Below are positions 44,531 through 53,986 of a DNA stretch of 64,000 nucleotides, one piece after another. Numbering within the stretch: position 1 is the stretch's first letter; the number at the start of each line of letters is the position of its first letter. The position numbers were made by a program, and so were the translations under genes. The DNA comes from Cytobacillus sp. NCCP-133. Its GTDB lineage: Bacteria > Bacillota > Bacilli > Bacillales > Cytobacillaceae. Location of the stretch: positions 1 to 64,000 of the forward strand of contig NZ_BRVM01000001.1 in NCBI RefSeq assembly GCF_026011715.1, read 5' to 3'. Below the pieces are notes generated by a model that worked only from the letters and a program-made list of their open reading frames with translations, had not been told where the DNA came from and made no database searches.

Positions 44531-45421
44531 TTAAGCATATTCTTTTTTCAGATCGAGAAAACGGTGAAGGCCATGGAATTCTATTTCGGTGAATTTTCCG
44601 ATGACTTTCTCCCGATCCATTGAGAATGCAGCGGTATCCAGCGGACATTCAACAGGTACATCGCATTTGATTTCTGCAAGCTGCCTGCTCAAATGGAGCA
44701 TTTCGAGATCTTGTTCAATCTTTGTGCGCTGCCCTTTTGTCAGGTGTTCCAGATTTTCAAGTACACCTTCGATATGCTCATACTGCTGCAAAAGCTTTAA
44801 TGCTGTCTTTTCGCCTATTCCTTTTACGCCAGGATAGTTATCGCTTGTATCGCCCATAAAGGCTTTAAGATCGATTATCTGTTTTGGTGTAATGCCTTTT
44901 TCTTCATAAAAGGTTTCTGTGGTATGCACCAGGTAATTGCCGTAGCCTTTTTGCAGCAGAATAACAGAAATCTTGTCATCCAAAAGCTGCAGAATATCCT
45001 GGTCTCCTGTAAGAATGAATACATCTGCTTCTTTGCTGGCTTTTTTCGCAATCGTTCCGATGCAGTCATCAGCTTCAAACCCCTCTAGTCCAATATTCGG
45101 AACATCAAAAGCTTCAACGACTTCCTTTACGAGATCGAATTGAGGAACTAGCTCAATGGGTGCTTCCGGGCGGTTTGCTTTATAACCATCAAACATTTCG
45201 GTACGGAATGTTTTGCTGCCCATGTCCCAGCAGACAGCCACGTGAGTTGGGCTAAAGGATGAAACAGCGGTCAAGAAGTGTTTAACAAAACCATATACCC
45301 CATTAGTGGGGATTCCTTTTGAATTTATCATAAACTGGCCGGATACAGCGGTGGCAAAATAAGCCCTGAATAATAGCGCCATACCGTCTACAAGCAGCAG
45401 TGAAGATTTATTTTCGTTCAT
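44531..45421 (-). CDS. ypcP: 5'-3' exonuclease (FEN family) YpcP
   Basis: A 296-residue flap endonuclease-like protein, equivalent to the N-terminal nuclease of DNA polymerase I but stand-alone. Acidic metal-site residues: LLLVDGMALLFRAYF, VAVCWDMGSKTFR, EGFEADDCIGTIA, FILTGDQDILQLL, FMGDTSDNYPGVKGIGEKTA (helix-hairpin-helix). It removes RNA primers or flaps in replication with Pol I. ypcP next to sspL is the B. subtilis order. Confidence 0.93.
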   Translation of the reverse strand: MNENKSSLLLVDGMALLFRAYFATAVSGQFMINSKGIPTNGVYGFVKHFLTAVSSFSPTHVAVCWDMGSKTFRTEMFDGYKANRPEAPIELVPQFDLVKEVVEAFDVPNIGLEGFEADDCIGTIAKKASKEADVFILTGDQDILQLLDDKISVILLQKGYGNYLVHTTETFYEEKGITPKQIIDLKAFMGDTSDNYPGVKGIGEKTALKLLQQYEHIEGVLENLEHLTKGQRTKIEQDLEMLHLSRQLAEIKCDVPVECPLDTAAFSMDREKVIGKFTEIEFHGLHRFLDLKKEYA

Positions 45422-45501
45422 TTCTTCGCCTCCCGGTTATATTCATAAATACCATTATAACATGGGAAACTTCCACAATTCCCTTGAAATGTTTTACAGA
45501 A

Positions 45502-46104
45502 TCATTCGGTTTCCTGTATCAATTCAACTCCATTTTCCTCCAGCTCGAAATAAGTTGCAATTCTGGCCCTGCGAACATTGACATTCAATAAATAGGCATA
45601 GGATGTTCCATCTTTAATCGTAAAAATTAGCTTATCATCCGACATGATGCCCATTTCGTTTTTTACGGTCTGTCTTGCCTGCTTAATTTCAGACCACTCA
45701 TAGTGCTTCTCTTCTAGACTAAATAAAAGATTAAAATAAACACCGTTTTTATCAATGTAATGATAATAGTCAAAGCTTAAGATAACAGTGGCTAGCGATG
45801 ATAAAAATCCTGCTCCGATAATGACTTTCGCGAACATGCCAAACTTTCCGGCACTATGAAGCCAAACCCCTGTTATCATGAAAACAGCCACTGCTGCCAG
45901 GGCAATACTAAATGTTAAATAAGCAGCTTTAGGAGCTTCAAATACCCAAGTTCCTTCTGGCTTGTAAAATTGTGCCTGAAAAGGGGAAAGTAAAAAGATC
46001 GGAATAAAAATGGCTGACAAAATCAGAATGATTGCAGTCGTTACCAAAATCTGACTTATATCTGTTTTTTGCTTTTTTGAAATTGTATACCCTGTAGTAT
46101 TCAT
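45502..46104 (-). CDS. Membrane protein of unknown function
   Basis: A 200-residue protein with four hydrophobic segments (about residues 18-40, 60-80, 90-110 and a weaker one) and a C-terminal soluble half (residues 125-200: NLLFSLEEKHYEWSEIKQAR) that resembles bacterial PH-like domains following membrane anchors. The family is not recognised. Monocistronic, between ypcP and the sulfurtransferase gene. Confidence 0.7.
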   Translation of the reverse strand: MNTTGYTISKKQKTDISQILVTTAIILILSAIFIPIFLLSPFQAQFYKPEGTWVFEAPKAAYLTFSIALAAVAVFMITGVWLHSAGKFGMFAKVIIGAGFLSSLATVILSFDYYHYIDKNGVYFNLLFSLEEKHYEWSEIKQARQTVKNEMGIMSDDKLIFTIKDGTSYAYLLNVNVRRARIATYFELEENGVELIQETE

Positions 46105-46169
46105 ATATACCCTTAATTATTCTGAATCTATTAAATCTTTTAAATTATATAATATTTTTAACAGTAAAA

Positions 46170-46195
46170 AAATCCCTTTTCAAAAAAAGGGATTT
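46170..46195 (-). terminator. Terminator of the sulfurtransferase operon
   Basis: AAATCCCTTTT (46170-46180) and AAAAGGGATTT (46185-46195); the minus strand continues TTTTTACTG. Confidence 0.82.
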
Positions 46196-46197
46196 CA

Positions 46198-47034
46198 CTA
46201 TTTTTCGACAGTCACTATTTCATTTTCTTCATATGAGATCCAATCACTGAAGCTTCCTGCATATAATTTAACATTGCAATAGCCTGCTTCCTTTAAAGCC
46301 AGAAAGTTTGGGGCAGCTGTAACACCTGAACCGCAATAGACGATTACAGGCTTGTCTTTTTCAACATCGGCAAATCTTTTCCCCTGTTCGTTTGCTTCTT
46401 TAAATCTACCATTCCCATAAGCCTCTAGCCAGACTTTATTAATTGCTCCAGGTATATGGCCTGCCTTTTTATCGATGGGTTCCTCAATCCCCCTATAGCG
46501 TTTCGCCTCTCTTGAGTCAATTAGCGCACCTGCATTTCTGCTTTCTGTCTGTTCTTTAACCTCTACATAAGTTGCTAGGATATCAGGCTGCAGCTCAACA
46601 TTTAAAACAGCAGGTTCGAATTTAGGCATCTCGCTATTTACAGGATATTCGCTCTCAAGCCATTCTTTATATCCCCCGTTTAAGACATACACTTGCTCAT
46701 GTCCTAAATACCGCAGAAGCCACCAGAAACGAGAAGCAAATGCTCCTTCACCGCCATCATAAGCGACCACTATGGTCTCCCTGCTTATTCCAGCTCTCTC
46801 GAGGTTTTGCTTTAACTGATCCGGATTTGGAAGAGGATGCCTACCTCCGTGTTCCTCGACCGGACCCGACAGATCTTTTTCAAGATCAAAATAAACCGCA
46901 TTTGGAATATGGTTTACCTCATACTGGCTGTTCCCTTCATTAGGTGACCCCAACTTGAAACGGCAATCGGCGATTCTTATATTTGGCTTATCAAGTTGGT
47001 TTAAAAGCCATTCCTTTTCAACAATATACTTCAT
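46198..47034 (-). CDS. sseA: Sulfurtransferase (3-mercaptopyruvate type, two rhodanese domains)
   Basis: A 278-residue protein with two rhodanese domains. The N-terminal domain is inactive (GGHPLP, YDGGEGAFASRFWWLLRYLGH region); the C-terminal one carries the active-site loop YCGSGVTAAPN. CGSGVT is the motif of mercaptopyruvate sulfurtransferases, whereas thiosulfate enzymes have CRKGVT. It is the last gene of an operon: its start overlaps the preceding Cys-rich gene by 4 nt. Confidence 0.92.
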   Translation of the reverse strand: MKYIVEKEWLLNQLDKPNIRIADCRFKLGSPNEGNSQYEVNHIPNAVYFDLEKDLSGPVEEHGGRHPLPNPDQLKQNLERAGISRETIVVAYDGGEGAFASRFWWLLRYLGHEQVYVLNGGYKEWLESEYPVNSEMPKFEPAVLNVELQPDILATYVEVKEQTESRNAGALIDSREAKRYRGIEEPIDKKAGHIPGAINKVWLEAYGNGRFKEANEQGKRFADVEKDKPVIVYCGSGVTAAPNFLALKEAGYCNVKLYAGSFSDWISYEENEIVTVEK

Positions 47035-47222
47035 CCCAGCCTCTCCCCTTTTCTTTTTTCCATCAGCCTGACAACATGTTCCTTTGGCGTCCAGCAGTCA
47101 AATTGATAATCCGGTTTTGTTTCATAGCCAAGTCTGCTGCAATTATAGTGCATTCCTTCATTACGCTTTTCAATTTTAAAGTTAACGCAAGTAGCACAAA
47201 CATGAAAAGAATTTTTTTCCAT
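47031..47222 (-). CDS. Small cysteine-rich (probable zinc-binding) protein
   Basis: A 63-residue protein with four cysteines spaced as CATC...NCSRLG...DCW (FHVCATCVNFKIEK; HYNCSRLGYETKPDYQFDCW). ATG at 47222 follows AAAGGGAG; the upstream frame is not supported. It lies between the nucleotidyltransferase and sulfurtransferase genes, overlapping the latter by 4 nt. The link of a Cys-rich protein to a sulfur-transfer enzyme is suggestive only. Confidence 0.75.
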   Translation of the reverse strand: MEKNSFHVCATCVNFKIEKRNEGMHYNCSRLGYETKPDYQFDCWTPKEHVVRLMEKRKGERLG

Positions 47223-47253
47223 AGCTCTCCCTTTTCCTACACAGACATACTGC

Positions 47254-48003
47254 CTAAATTCCCAGCAGCTCCCAAAGCCATTCATTTAGAGCTGATGCCG
47301 AACTGTTCACGTTCTTTAAACTTTCTGCAACAGCTGACATTTCCTCTTTTTCTATTTCTAGTCTGACAATCATTAAGTCGGCATAATTATCTTGAATCAG
47401 GCGTCCGCTTTTCTTTTCTTCAGCCAGATCTCGATAAAAAAGCGTGAAATCATTTTCTTCCTTCAAGAGAAAAAGCCCTTCGAAAAGAAAATGTCCATTT
47501 AAGCGGTCCGCCTGAAGAATTTGCTTCCCGATCAGATATGATCTCACGGCCTGTATAAGCAGTTTCTGCTTTTTCTCTGTGATTATTTCAATTTTGGCCG
47601 CTTCTTTCAAGTTGCGGATAAAAAGCTGCCTGTAATGCTGAAATAATTTATAGGGAGAGAATTGTTCTTCCACTATTCTCTGCAGCTTTACAGAAAATTG
47701 GCCCCTATCCCTGTATATAATGGGTGAAAAAGCCCATTCATACATACTTGGGTTGGACTTTATCATCAGGCCGAATGCTTTATAAATATCCCAGCCATGC
47801 GCATCAAAAGGATGTTCTGTGTCGAAAACCTCCTTGGCACGTTCAAGGGAAAGATAAGCTTTGATGTCCCTGTGTTTAAATATGAAGCGAACATCATAGT
47901 CAGATTCCGCATCATCAGTACCCCATGCCCTGCTTCCCGCCTCACAAGCAAATAGGATGTCGATATTATATTTATCTTCTGCAGCGGACAGCCATTTTTC
48001 CAT
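47254..48003 (-). CDS. YcgL/RlaP-type nucleotidyltransferase
   Basis: A 249-residue protein with a DNA-polymerase-beta-type nucleotidyltransferase fold: ACEAGSRAWGTDDAESDYDVRFIF gives the GS...DxD metal motif near residues 22-40. The remainder is helical. The family (PF10127) includes RlaP proteins tied to RNA repair; B. subtilis YcgL is of unknown function. It begins 27 nt downstream of the dynA stop, so it may be read with dynA. Confidence 0.87.
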   Translation of the reverse strand: MEKWLSAAEDKYNIDILFACEAGSRAWGTDDAESDYDVRFIFKHRDIKAYLSLERAKEVFDTEHPFDAHGWDIYKAFGLMIKSNPSMYEWAFSPIIYRDRGQFSVKLQRIVEEQFSPYKLFQHYRQLFIRNLKEAAKIEIITEKKQKLLIQAVRSYLIGKQILQADRLNGHFLFEGLFLLKEENDFTLFYRDLAEEKKSGRLIQDNYADLMIVRLEIEKEEMSAVAESLKNVNSSASALNEWLWELLGI

Positions 48004-48029
48004 AAGAAAAGCAGCAACCTTTCAAAAAA

Positions 48030-51000
48030 TTATTCGTTTCGCGCAATTACCCTCTCAATTTGCTGAAGTTCTTCCATCGGGAAATCTTCCTTAAGAGCAG
48101 AGGTGATTCCTTCATAATACTCATTGGTCTGTTCACTCAGTGAATTGAGCAGCCGCTCAAATTCTTTTGTCAGCAAGCTGTTGTAATGGAACTTCAGCCT
48201 TGCACATTCTGCCTGTAAATAACCGTCAGCAGGTTCCTGAAGAATACTCTCAAGCTCATCAGCCAATAATTTACGCTCATTTTTCTCAAAGAAGGATTTC
48301 GGGTTTTTAAAATGGGATAAAGCCTTTTTAAACAGATTTGGGTCTGCGTTTGTAAAAGCGGATTCAAATTCTATTCCGTCCATTGATGATGCTTCATATG
48401 AACTGTATGACAAATCACTATTTACACCTGAAGCTGACTTGGCGATTATTTCCTGCTGCTGTAAAAGAAGCTTCCCGATATATGTTTCCAGCCTCAAGGT
48501 TGTGGCGCGGAGCTCCTGTGCAAAATCAAAGCCAAAGCTGAAAAGAAAATCATCAAGCGCTGCTTTAAGCATCTTCTTCAGATTTCGCCCATCATCCTTT
48601 AATACCGATGGGTTGAAAGCTTCTTTAACAAAATCTCCAAAACGCAAAAATACCCTCTGTTTGATATAAAAAACTAGCTCATCTGTTTCTTGCTCCAGCC
48701 TTTGAGAAAGAAGCTCCATTTTTTGTTTTCGGATCATGCCAATTATCGTTTTATGTTCTTCTTTTAGCATCTTGAGTTTTTGAAGCTTAACATCTTTGTT
48801 TTCCTGAGAGGAAGAGATATAAGATCTTAATTGCCCTAATAAACGCTTCCACTCAGTTTCTGCTGAAGAGATGGAGATATTAATCAAGTCTTTATTAATA
48901 AAAGAGTAAAAGCTTTTTTCAAAAGAACTGATATTGGATCTTTCTTCTTTGCTGCTATCCAGCTTTTCTGCCATTGCTTGAAGGCTGGAAATCCCAAACA
49001 AATGCGGTCGGCGGATACCGTATTGTATTAGCTGGTCTTCTACATAGTCCAGCACTGTTTCTTTTTCTTCCTCATCATTTGCCAGATCAATCGCATTGAC
49101 AATAAAGAACATTTTATCCAGGGCGAATGTGTCTTTTACCCTTCCCAATTGAATAAGAAACTCACGATCTGCTTTGGAGAAAGCGTGATTATAATAGGTT
49201 ACAAAAAGAATAGCATCTGAATTTTTAATGTATTCAAACGCAACACCTGTATGCCTTGCATTGATGGAATCCGCTCCAGGTGTATCAACAAGTGTGATTC
49301 CCTGCCTGGTCAAATCGCAATCATAATATACTTCGATCATTTCTACAAAGCATGATTTCTCCTCATTGGCCACATAGTCCTTAAACTCTTCAAGATTAGC
49401 TTCGATTGTGTTTCCAAGCAAATCACGGAACGTATTAAATCCGCGCAAGAAAGCATTTAGAAAGGCAAAATGCGTCTTCTCATTAGCATCAAAGTCGTGG
49501 TTGGAACCAGTTATTTTCTTAATTGCAGCTGCAGCATCCTCAAAACTGCTGGCTGAATAATCAAAGACTTTTAGAGAATGATTAACATCATTAAAAATTG
49601 ATTCGGAATCTTTAACTTTTACCAGAACAGTCCCGTGAGCCTTTTCACTCGAAACAGGCTTAATCTTATTGATAGCTGCTGTTGTCGGGTTTGGGGAAAC
49701 GGGCAGCAGCTTTTCGCCAATCAAGGCATTGGCAAAAGAAGATTTCCCCGCACTGAAAGCTCCAAAAAGCGCAACAGAGAACTCTTTGCTCTCAAGCCTT
49801 GCTGCTTTTTCAGCTAAGTCTGCAGAAATTTTTCTAAAACCCGGAAGGTCTTTAACAGTCTGAGCAGTGAAGTTCAGCTTTTCTATAACTGACTGAACCT
49901 CTACGGACGGTACCTCAGCCTCAGCTTCATCCTCCTGAGGCTGTGCCGATTCCTTTATTTCCTCTTCTTTCCCATCCTGCTCATCTTGAAGGAAAATCAC
50001 TTCCGCTTCTTCCAATTCCTCCTTTGCAAGCTTTTGCGCCTTCTCACTGAACTCCTCCAGGGAATACTCACCTGATAAATAGGACTCTATCTGCCTTTTT
50101 GCTTTTTCGATCTTCAGATTGAAAGAGTTTAACTCATTTAGTGCTTCAGTATAGGTTCTAAGCTGCTGGAGCTCTTTTTCGAGTTTTAGTTGTTCATTGC
50201 TGGTTTTATCCTGTAAGGCGGCCAGCATCGCTTCTTTTAGAACGGCTGCGCTGTTCTTTGCTATTCTTTTTACTGCATCTGCTGCATCATTTGTATATTG
50301 TAAGACGTAATCGCCTGAAACCATGGCTCCGGACTTTACTGTACCGGCTAAAAGCTCTGGCTCAAAATGCATTTTGAACCCCTGGGCCTGTGCGAGTAAC
50401 TCAGGTTCATGAATCTCTTGCTGTTTTAACTCCTGAAGAAACAGCTCCTTTATATGCCATTCCAGCTGCGCCTTCACTTTCTCGGAAAAGTCTTGATAAA
50501 AGCGTTCAAACCTTGCCTGCCTTTCCTGCTCTGTTTTCTGTTTGCTGAAAAAGAGGCCGACTTTAAATTCAGGCTTGCGGGACTCCAGATAAGACTCAGC
50601 CAGATCCCTAGTCTGAAAGGGCATTAGATAAGCGTTTTTTAGTATCTCATCGATCTTTTTGCCCATACTGATATCAGTCGCATCAATGGAACTTTTCAGC
50701 ACCTTTAATTCAGCTTCTAAATTGGCCAATCTAGCCGGCAGCTGGGCCTGTTCCTGCATATTAAGCCCGCCTAATTTTTCTTCCTGCTTTTCTTTATCTG
50801 CAGCATGTGATTCAATCAAAAAAGCAAGGTGGTCATCGGCCAGCTTTTTTAAGGAGTTGAATACTGAAACAGGCAGCAGGGCTTTACGGTTAGCAATGCT
50901 TTCATTAATAAACTTCTGCAAGGAATAAAATTCGTTCTCTTTATGGTTCAAATCTTTCAATGAAGTGTAGAAAATCCGTGCAGGCTTCACTCCCCAGGAG

Positions 51001-51689
51001 GCAAATGAATCTCTCACACTTTCTTTAAATTGCTCAAAGCTAAGTTCCTCATCCCGATGCTTGTCTATTTGATTGATCACAAGGTAAACTTCCTTGCCAG
51101 CAGCCGACAATTCCTTAGTGAAAAGGAAGTTTAACTCCGATTGCACATGGTTATAATCCATTACGTAAAAAACAAGATCAGCCAAATGCAAAGCAGACTC
51201 AGTTGCGATTCTATGTGCATCGTCAGTGGAATCAATTCCCGGTGTATCCATAATGACTGCCTTTTTTGGCAAACCTGTATTGGAATGGCTTATTTCAATA
51301 GATTGGATTAAATCGCCGTCCTTGCAGTAAGATTTAACTCTCCCGTAGTCATATGGCGCAGGGTACAGCCTTGGCTTTCCTGCCTTAAAGTTTACTTTTG
51401 CATAATCTTCTTCGCCAGATTTCACCTTGACCAGATTGGCACTGGTTGGAATTGGCGAGGAAGGAAGAAGATCTTCTCCCGCGAGTTTATTGATTATGCT
51501 TGATTTCCCGGCTGAAAAATGTCCGCAAAAGGCTATCGCGAATTCCTGTTCTCCAAGTTTTTTCGCCAGGTCTTTTGCTCTCTCTGCTGTCTCTTCATCA
51601 CCGTTTTTCTTAGCATATGTATTTAAAGCAGTAACTTTGTTCAATAATTCGGTTTGTTGTAATCCTGGTTGCATTGCTGTTTTAGCCAT
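48030..51689 (-). CDS. dynA: Bacterial dynamin-like protein DynA (YpbR), two fused GTPase units
   Basis: A 1219-residue tandem dynamin. The first GTPase (P-loop FCGHFSAGKSSI near residue 55, DTPGIDSTDDAH, NQIDKHRDE) is followed by a long helical stalk. The second unit begins near residue 640 (LFGAFSAGKSSFANAL, DTPGADSINARH, NAIDLANDEEEKE), again with a long helical region. An acidic linker (about 575-610) joins them. B. subtilis DynA fuses and stabilises membranes and helps phage-stress survival. Its length and order match. Same ypbQ-ypbR neighbourhood as B. subtilis. Confidence 0.96.
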   Translation of the reverse strand: MAKTAMQPGLQQTELLNKVTALNTYAKKNGDEETAERAKDLAKKLGEQEFAIAFCGHFSAGKSSIINKLAGEDLLPSSPIPTSANLVKVKSGEEDYAKVNFKAGKPRLYPAPYDYGRVKSYCKDGDLIQSIEISHSNTGLPKKAVIMDTPGIDSTDDAHRIATESALHLADLVFYVMDYNHVQSELNFLFTKELSAAGKEVYLVINQIDKHRDEELSFEQFKESVRDSFASWGVKPARIFYTSLKDLNHKENEFYSLQKFINESIANRKALLPVSVFNSLKKLADDHLAFLIESHAADKEKQEEKLGGLNMQEQAQLPARLANLEAELKVLKSSIDATDISMGKKIDEILKNAYLMPFQTRDLAESYLESRKPEFKVGLFFSKQKTEQERQARFERFYQDFSEKVKAQLEWHIKELFLQELKQQEIHEPELLAQAQGFKMHFEPELLAGTVKSGAMVSGDYVLQYTNDAADAVKRIAKNSAAVLKEAMLAALQDKTSNEQLKLEKELQQLRTYTEALNELNSFNLKIEKAKRQIESYLSGEYSLEEFSEKAQKLAKEELEEAEVIFLQDEQDGKEEEIKESAQPQEDEAEAEVPSVEVQSVIEKLNFTAQTVKDLPGFRKISADLAEKAARLESKEFSVALFGAFSAGKSSFANALIGEKLLPVSPNPTTAAINKIKPVSSEKAHGTVLVKVKDSESIFNDVNHSLKVFDYSASSFEDAAAAIKKITGSNHDFDANEKTHFAFLNAFLRGFNTFRDLLGNTIEANLEEFKDYVANEEKSCFVEMIEVYYDCDLTRQGITLVDTPGADSINARHTGVAFEYIKNSDAILFVTYYNHAFSKADREFLIQLGRVKDTFALDKMFFIVNAIDLANDEEEKETVLDYVEDQLIQYGIRRPHLFGISSLQAMAEKLDSSKEERSNISSFEKSFYSFINKDLINISISSAETEWKRLLGQLRSYISSSQENKDVKLQKLKMLKEEHKTIIGMIRKQKMELLSQRLEQETDELVFYIKQRVFLRFGDFVKEAFNPSVLKDDGRNLKKMLKAALDDFLFSFGFDFAQELRATTLRLETYIGKLLLQQQEIIAKSASGVNSDLSYSSYEASSMDGIEFESAFTNADPNLFKKALSHFKNPKSFFEKNERKLLADELESILQEPADGYLQAECARLKFHYNSLLTKEFERLLNSLSEQTNEYYEGITSALKEDFPMEELQQIERVIARNE

Positions 51690-51994
51690 TTACATTTATC
51701 CCCTTGTAACTTCGATTTACTACCTATTTTAAATGATATTCGCAATTTTTCCTATAAGTGAGACCATATTCATTGATTTTTCTAATCTTTTTTATGAAAA
51801 TCCGCCCCAAAATATAAGCTTGAATTCCGATTCCTGTATTACATTGGTTTATTCCCTATATCCTTTGTTTTGTTATTTGTTCGCTAATTTCCTAAGTTTA
51901 TTACCTGATTTAAACTGATATTAGCCCATTTTCATTATGTACACGTTAAGTTCACATCATTGGTAAAATAAAGCAATAAAAAAGCAAAACAAAA
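51690..51994. other. Intergenic region upstream of dynA
   Basis: AT-rich with no supported gene or recognisable motif besides the terminator at its left-hand end on the minus strand (51995-52012). Confidence 0.4.
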
Positions 51995-52012
51995 ACCAGG
52001 CATCAGCCTGGT
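51995..52012 (-). terminator. Terminator of the Fur-box microprotein gene
   Basis: ACCAGGC (51995-52001) and GCCTGGT (52006-52012) with a long T-rich tail (TTTTTGTTTTGC) on the minus strand, 22 nt after the stop codon. Confidence 0.82.
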
Positions 52013-52033
52013 CCCAAGTAAATTATTTGTCTG

Positions 52034-52126
52034 TTATCTTGTGTGAGGTTTTGCAACGTTATTGAGAACATGTTTCATAATTAGTGTGTATGCAGCAATT
52101 GTGCCGGCAACAAAAACAATGGCCAT
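52034..52126 (-). CDS. 30-residue membrane microprotein behind Fur-like boxes
   Basis: A frame of 30 codons: MAIVFVAGTIAAYTLIMKHV then a basic tail ending KPHTR. One hydrophobic helix with a positively charged end. Ribosome binding site GGAAAGGTG lies 9 nt before ATG. It has its own promoter (TTGAAA-17-TAAACT), two Fur-like palindromes and its own terminator, so it is a compact, independent, probably iron-controlled gene. Size and context recall the small Fur-regulated Fbp proteins of B. subtilis, but I see no specific similarity. Confidence 0.7.
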   Translation of the reverse strand: MAIVFVAGTIAAYTLIMKHVLNNVAKPHTR

Positions 52127-52157
52127 ATGTAGCAACACCTTTCCTGTTGGAATGATA

Positions 52158-52214
52158 TTGAGAATAATTTTCAACTTCAATTAGAAGTTTATCACGAACG
52201 ATAATCATTTTCAA
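52158..52214 (-). promoter_or_regulatory. Promoter with two Fur-like boxes
   Basis: -35 TTGAAA (52209-52214), 17-bp spacer, -10 TAAACT (52186-52191). Box 1, CGATAATCATTTTCA (52199-52213), overlaps the -35 and spacer. Box 2, TTGAGAATAATTTTCAA (52158-52174), lies just downstream of the start point. Each differs from the 7-1-7 core TGATAATnATTATCA at 2-3 positions. Confidence 0.68.
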
Positions 52215-52231
52215 TAGTGATAATAAAATTG

Positions 52232-52795
52232 TCAAACTTTTTTAATATCTTCATCAATTCCTGGCCTGATCTGCAAAAAGGCTTTCTCATATTCTGTTAA
52301 TTCTTTTAACGCTTTTTCTTCTGCAGGAATTCTGATGGACAGAATTATACTATTTACAATGGTAAAGACAATCGCAGTTAAATGGGCTTTAAACAGTAAA
52401 GGAATCACCAAGAATTCCGCTGCAACAATCATATAGTTAGGATGCTTGAAAAAACGGTATGGGCCTTTTCTTATAACATTCGCTCCGGGAAGGACAATGA
52501 TTTTGGTGTTCCAGAACCGGCCAAGTGAAGATATGGCCCATATTCGCTCTGCCTGGGCAACCACAAACAAACATAAAAAAAATGGCCAAAATGGCGACAG
52601 GCTCTTTTCAAGTATAAACACTTCTAAGATGCAGCTGATCAAAAACATGGTATGAATGAAAACTATCCACTTATAATGTCCCTGGCCAAATTCTAATGCA
52701 CCTTGGGATTTCATCCACTTTTCATTGCTTTTGGCAACCATAAGCTCGGCTGCCCTTTGCACAATGATAATTGCTATAAACAATAGAAATAGCAT
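52232..52795 (-). CDS. ypbQ: YpbQ/BpsB, isoprenylcysteine methyltransferase-family alkylpyrone methylase
   Basis: A 187-residue membrane protein (4-5 helices) of the ICMT family: GRFWNTKIIVLPGANVIRKGPYRFFKHPNYM is the conserved SAM-binding C-terminal segment. In B. subtilis BpsB methylates alkylpyrones made by BpsA, the enzyme encoded immediately upstream here. ATG at 52795 (MLFLLFIAIIIVQR) begins 4 nt after the bpsA stop; the longer frame overlaps bpsA and lacks a site. Confidence 0.9.
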   Translation of the reverse strand: MLFLLFIAIIIVQRAAELMVAKSNEKWMKSQGALEFGQGHYKWIVFIHTMFLISCILEVFILEKSLSPFWPFFLCLFVVAQAERIWAISSLGRFWNTKIIVLPGANVIRKGPYRFFKHPNYMIVAAEFLVIPLLFKAHLTAIVFTIVNSIILSIRIPAEEKALKELTEYEKAFLQIRPGIDEDIKKV

Positions 52796-52799
52796 GTGT

Positions 52800-53885
52800 T
52801 CACTTCCATTCCAAAAGCAGCAATTCAGAACTGAATCCCGGTCCCAGTGCAGCGGCAAGACCGGTTTCTCCCCGCTGGCCAATTTCCATAAACCTTTTCA
52901 AAACATACAGGATGGTTGCTGAAGACATATTTCCGTATTCTTTTAAAACATCAAGTGAAATTTTCGTCTTCTCCGGATCAAATTGCAATGCCATTTGATA
53001 AGCTTCAATCACTTTTTTTCCTCCAGGATGAGCAACAAAATGGTTTATTTCTTCCATTTTCATTCCCTTCTTCTGCAAGAATTCCGATACTTTCGGCTTC
53101 AGCCAGCTTTCGATAATAGCTGGGATATCCTTTGAGAAAACAACATAGAATCCATCATCCTTCACTTCCCACCCCATCACATCCAGGGAATCCCTCATCG
53201 TTGTTGACTGAGTCCCTGCTATACAGGGAAGTGCAGCTTTCTTCTGAATAGGTTCCATTTCTACATTATCGCCCGTTAATAATGCACACGCTACACCATC
53301 AGCAAATAAAGAAGTGCCAATTAAATTACTTTTTGATCGGTCGTTGCGCTGGAAAGTCAGGCTGCATAACTCAATGGATAAAACCAATACTTTTGCATCC
53401 GGAAAAGCAAGGCAGTATTCGTATGCCCTCGAGAGGCCAGAAGCACCGCCTGCACATCCCAGACCCCATATAGGAATTCGCTTTGTGTGTTCCGAGAATG
53501 GCAATTTATTCATAATTCTTGCTTCGATGCTTGGCGTAGCAATACCTGAACTTGATATCGTAAAGATGGCTTCGATTTCTTCGTATGGTATCTGTTTCTT
53601 CAAGAACATCTCATTATCCAAACAATTGATTATGGCTTTTGTACCTAACTGTATAGCCTGTTCTATATAAACGTTATTCTTTTCCTCAAATGACTTGTCT
53701 GCCTTAAACCATTCGAGTCCCTTTGCGAAATGCCTCTTTTCTATTTGACCGTTATGAAAAGCTTTTAAAAGACGCTCAATATCTTTAAATGATTCTGAAA
53801 ATAAGTCTCTGGCAAAACCCATTACCTGCTCCTGCCTCAGCACATGTTCAGGTATAGCTTCTGCAACTGATAAAATCGCTGGCAT
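52800..53885 (-). CDS. bpsA: Type III polyketide synthase BpsA (BcsA)
   Basis: A 361-residue chalcone-synthase-like enzyme. Catalytic triad: Cys in IWGLGCAGGASGL, His in HFVAHPGGKKV, Asn in EYGNMSSATIL. B. subtilis BpsA condenses fatty-acyl-CoA with malonyl-CoA into triketide pyrones, which the downstream YpbQ methylates. It forms a two-gene operon between pbuX and dynA as in B. subtilis. Confidence 0.94.
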   Translation of the reverse strand: MPAILSVAEAIPEHVLRQEQVMGFARDLFSESFKDIERLLKAFHNGQIEKRHFAKGLEWFKADKSFEEKNNVYIEQAIQLGTKAIINCLDNEMFLKKQIPYEEIEAIFTISSSGIATPSIEARIMNKLPFSEHTKRIPIWGLGCAGGASGLSRAYEYCLAFPDAKVLVLSIELCSLTFQRNDRSKSNLIGTSLFADGVACALLTGDNVEMEPIQKKAALPCIAGTQSTTMRDSLDVMGWEVKDDGFYVVFSKDIPAIIESWLKPKVSEFLQKKGMKMEEINHFVAHPGGKKVIEAYQMALQFDPEKTKISLDVLKEYGNMSSATILYVLKRFMEIGQRGETGLAAALGPGFSSELLLLEWK

Positions 53886-53986
53886 ACATGACTCTCCTTC
53901 TCATGCTTTCCTTTACTATTTCCAATTAATTGCAGATTATTCCTAAACTGTTGCACAAGGCCTTACCCTCTTTTTAAAAACAAAAA

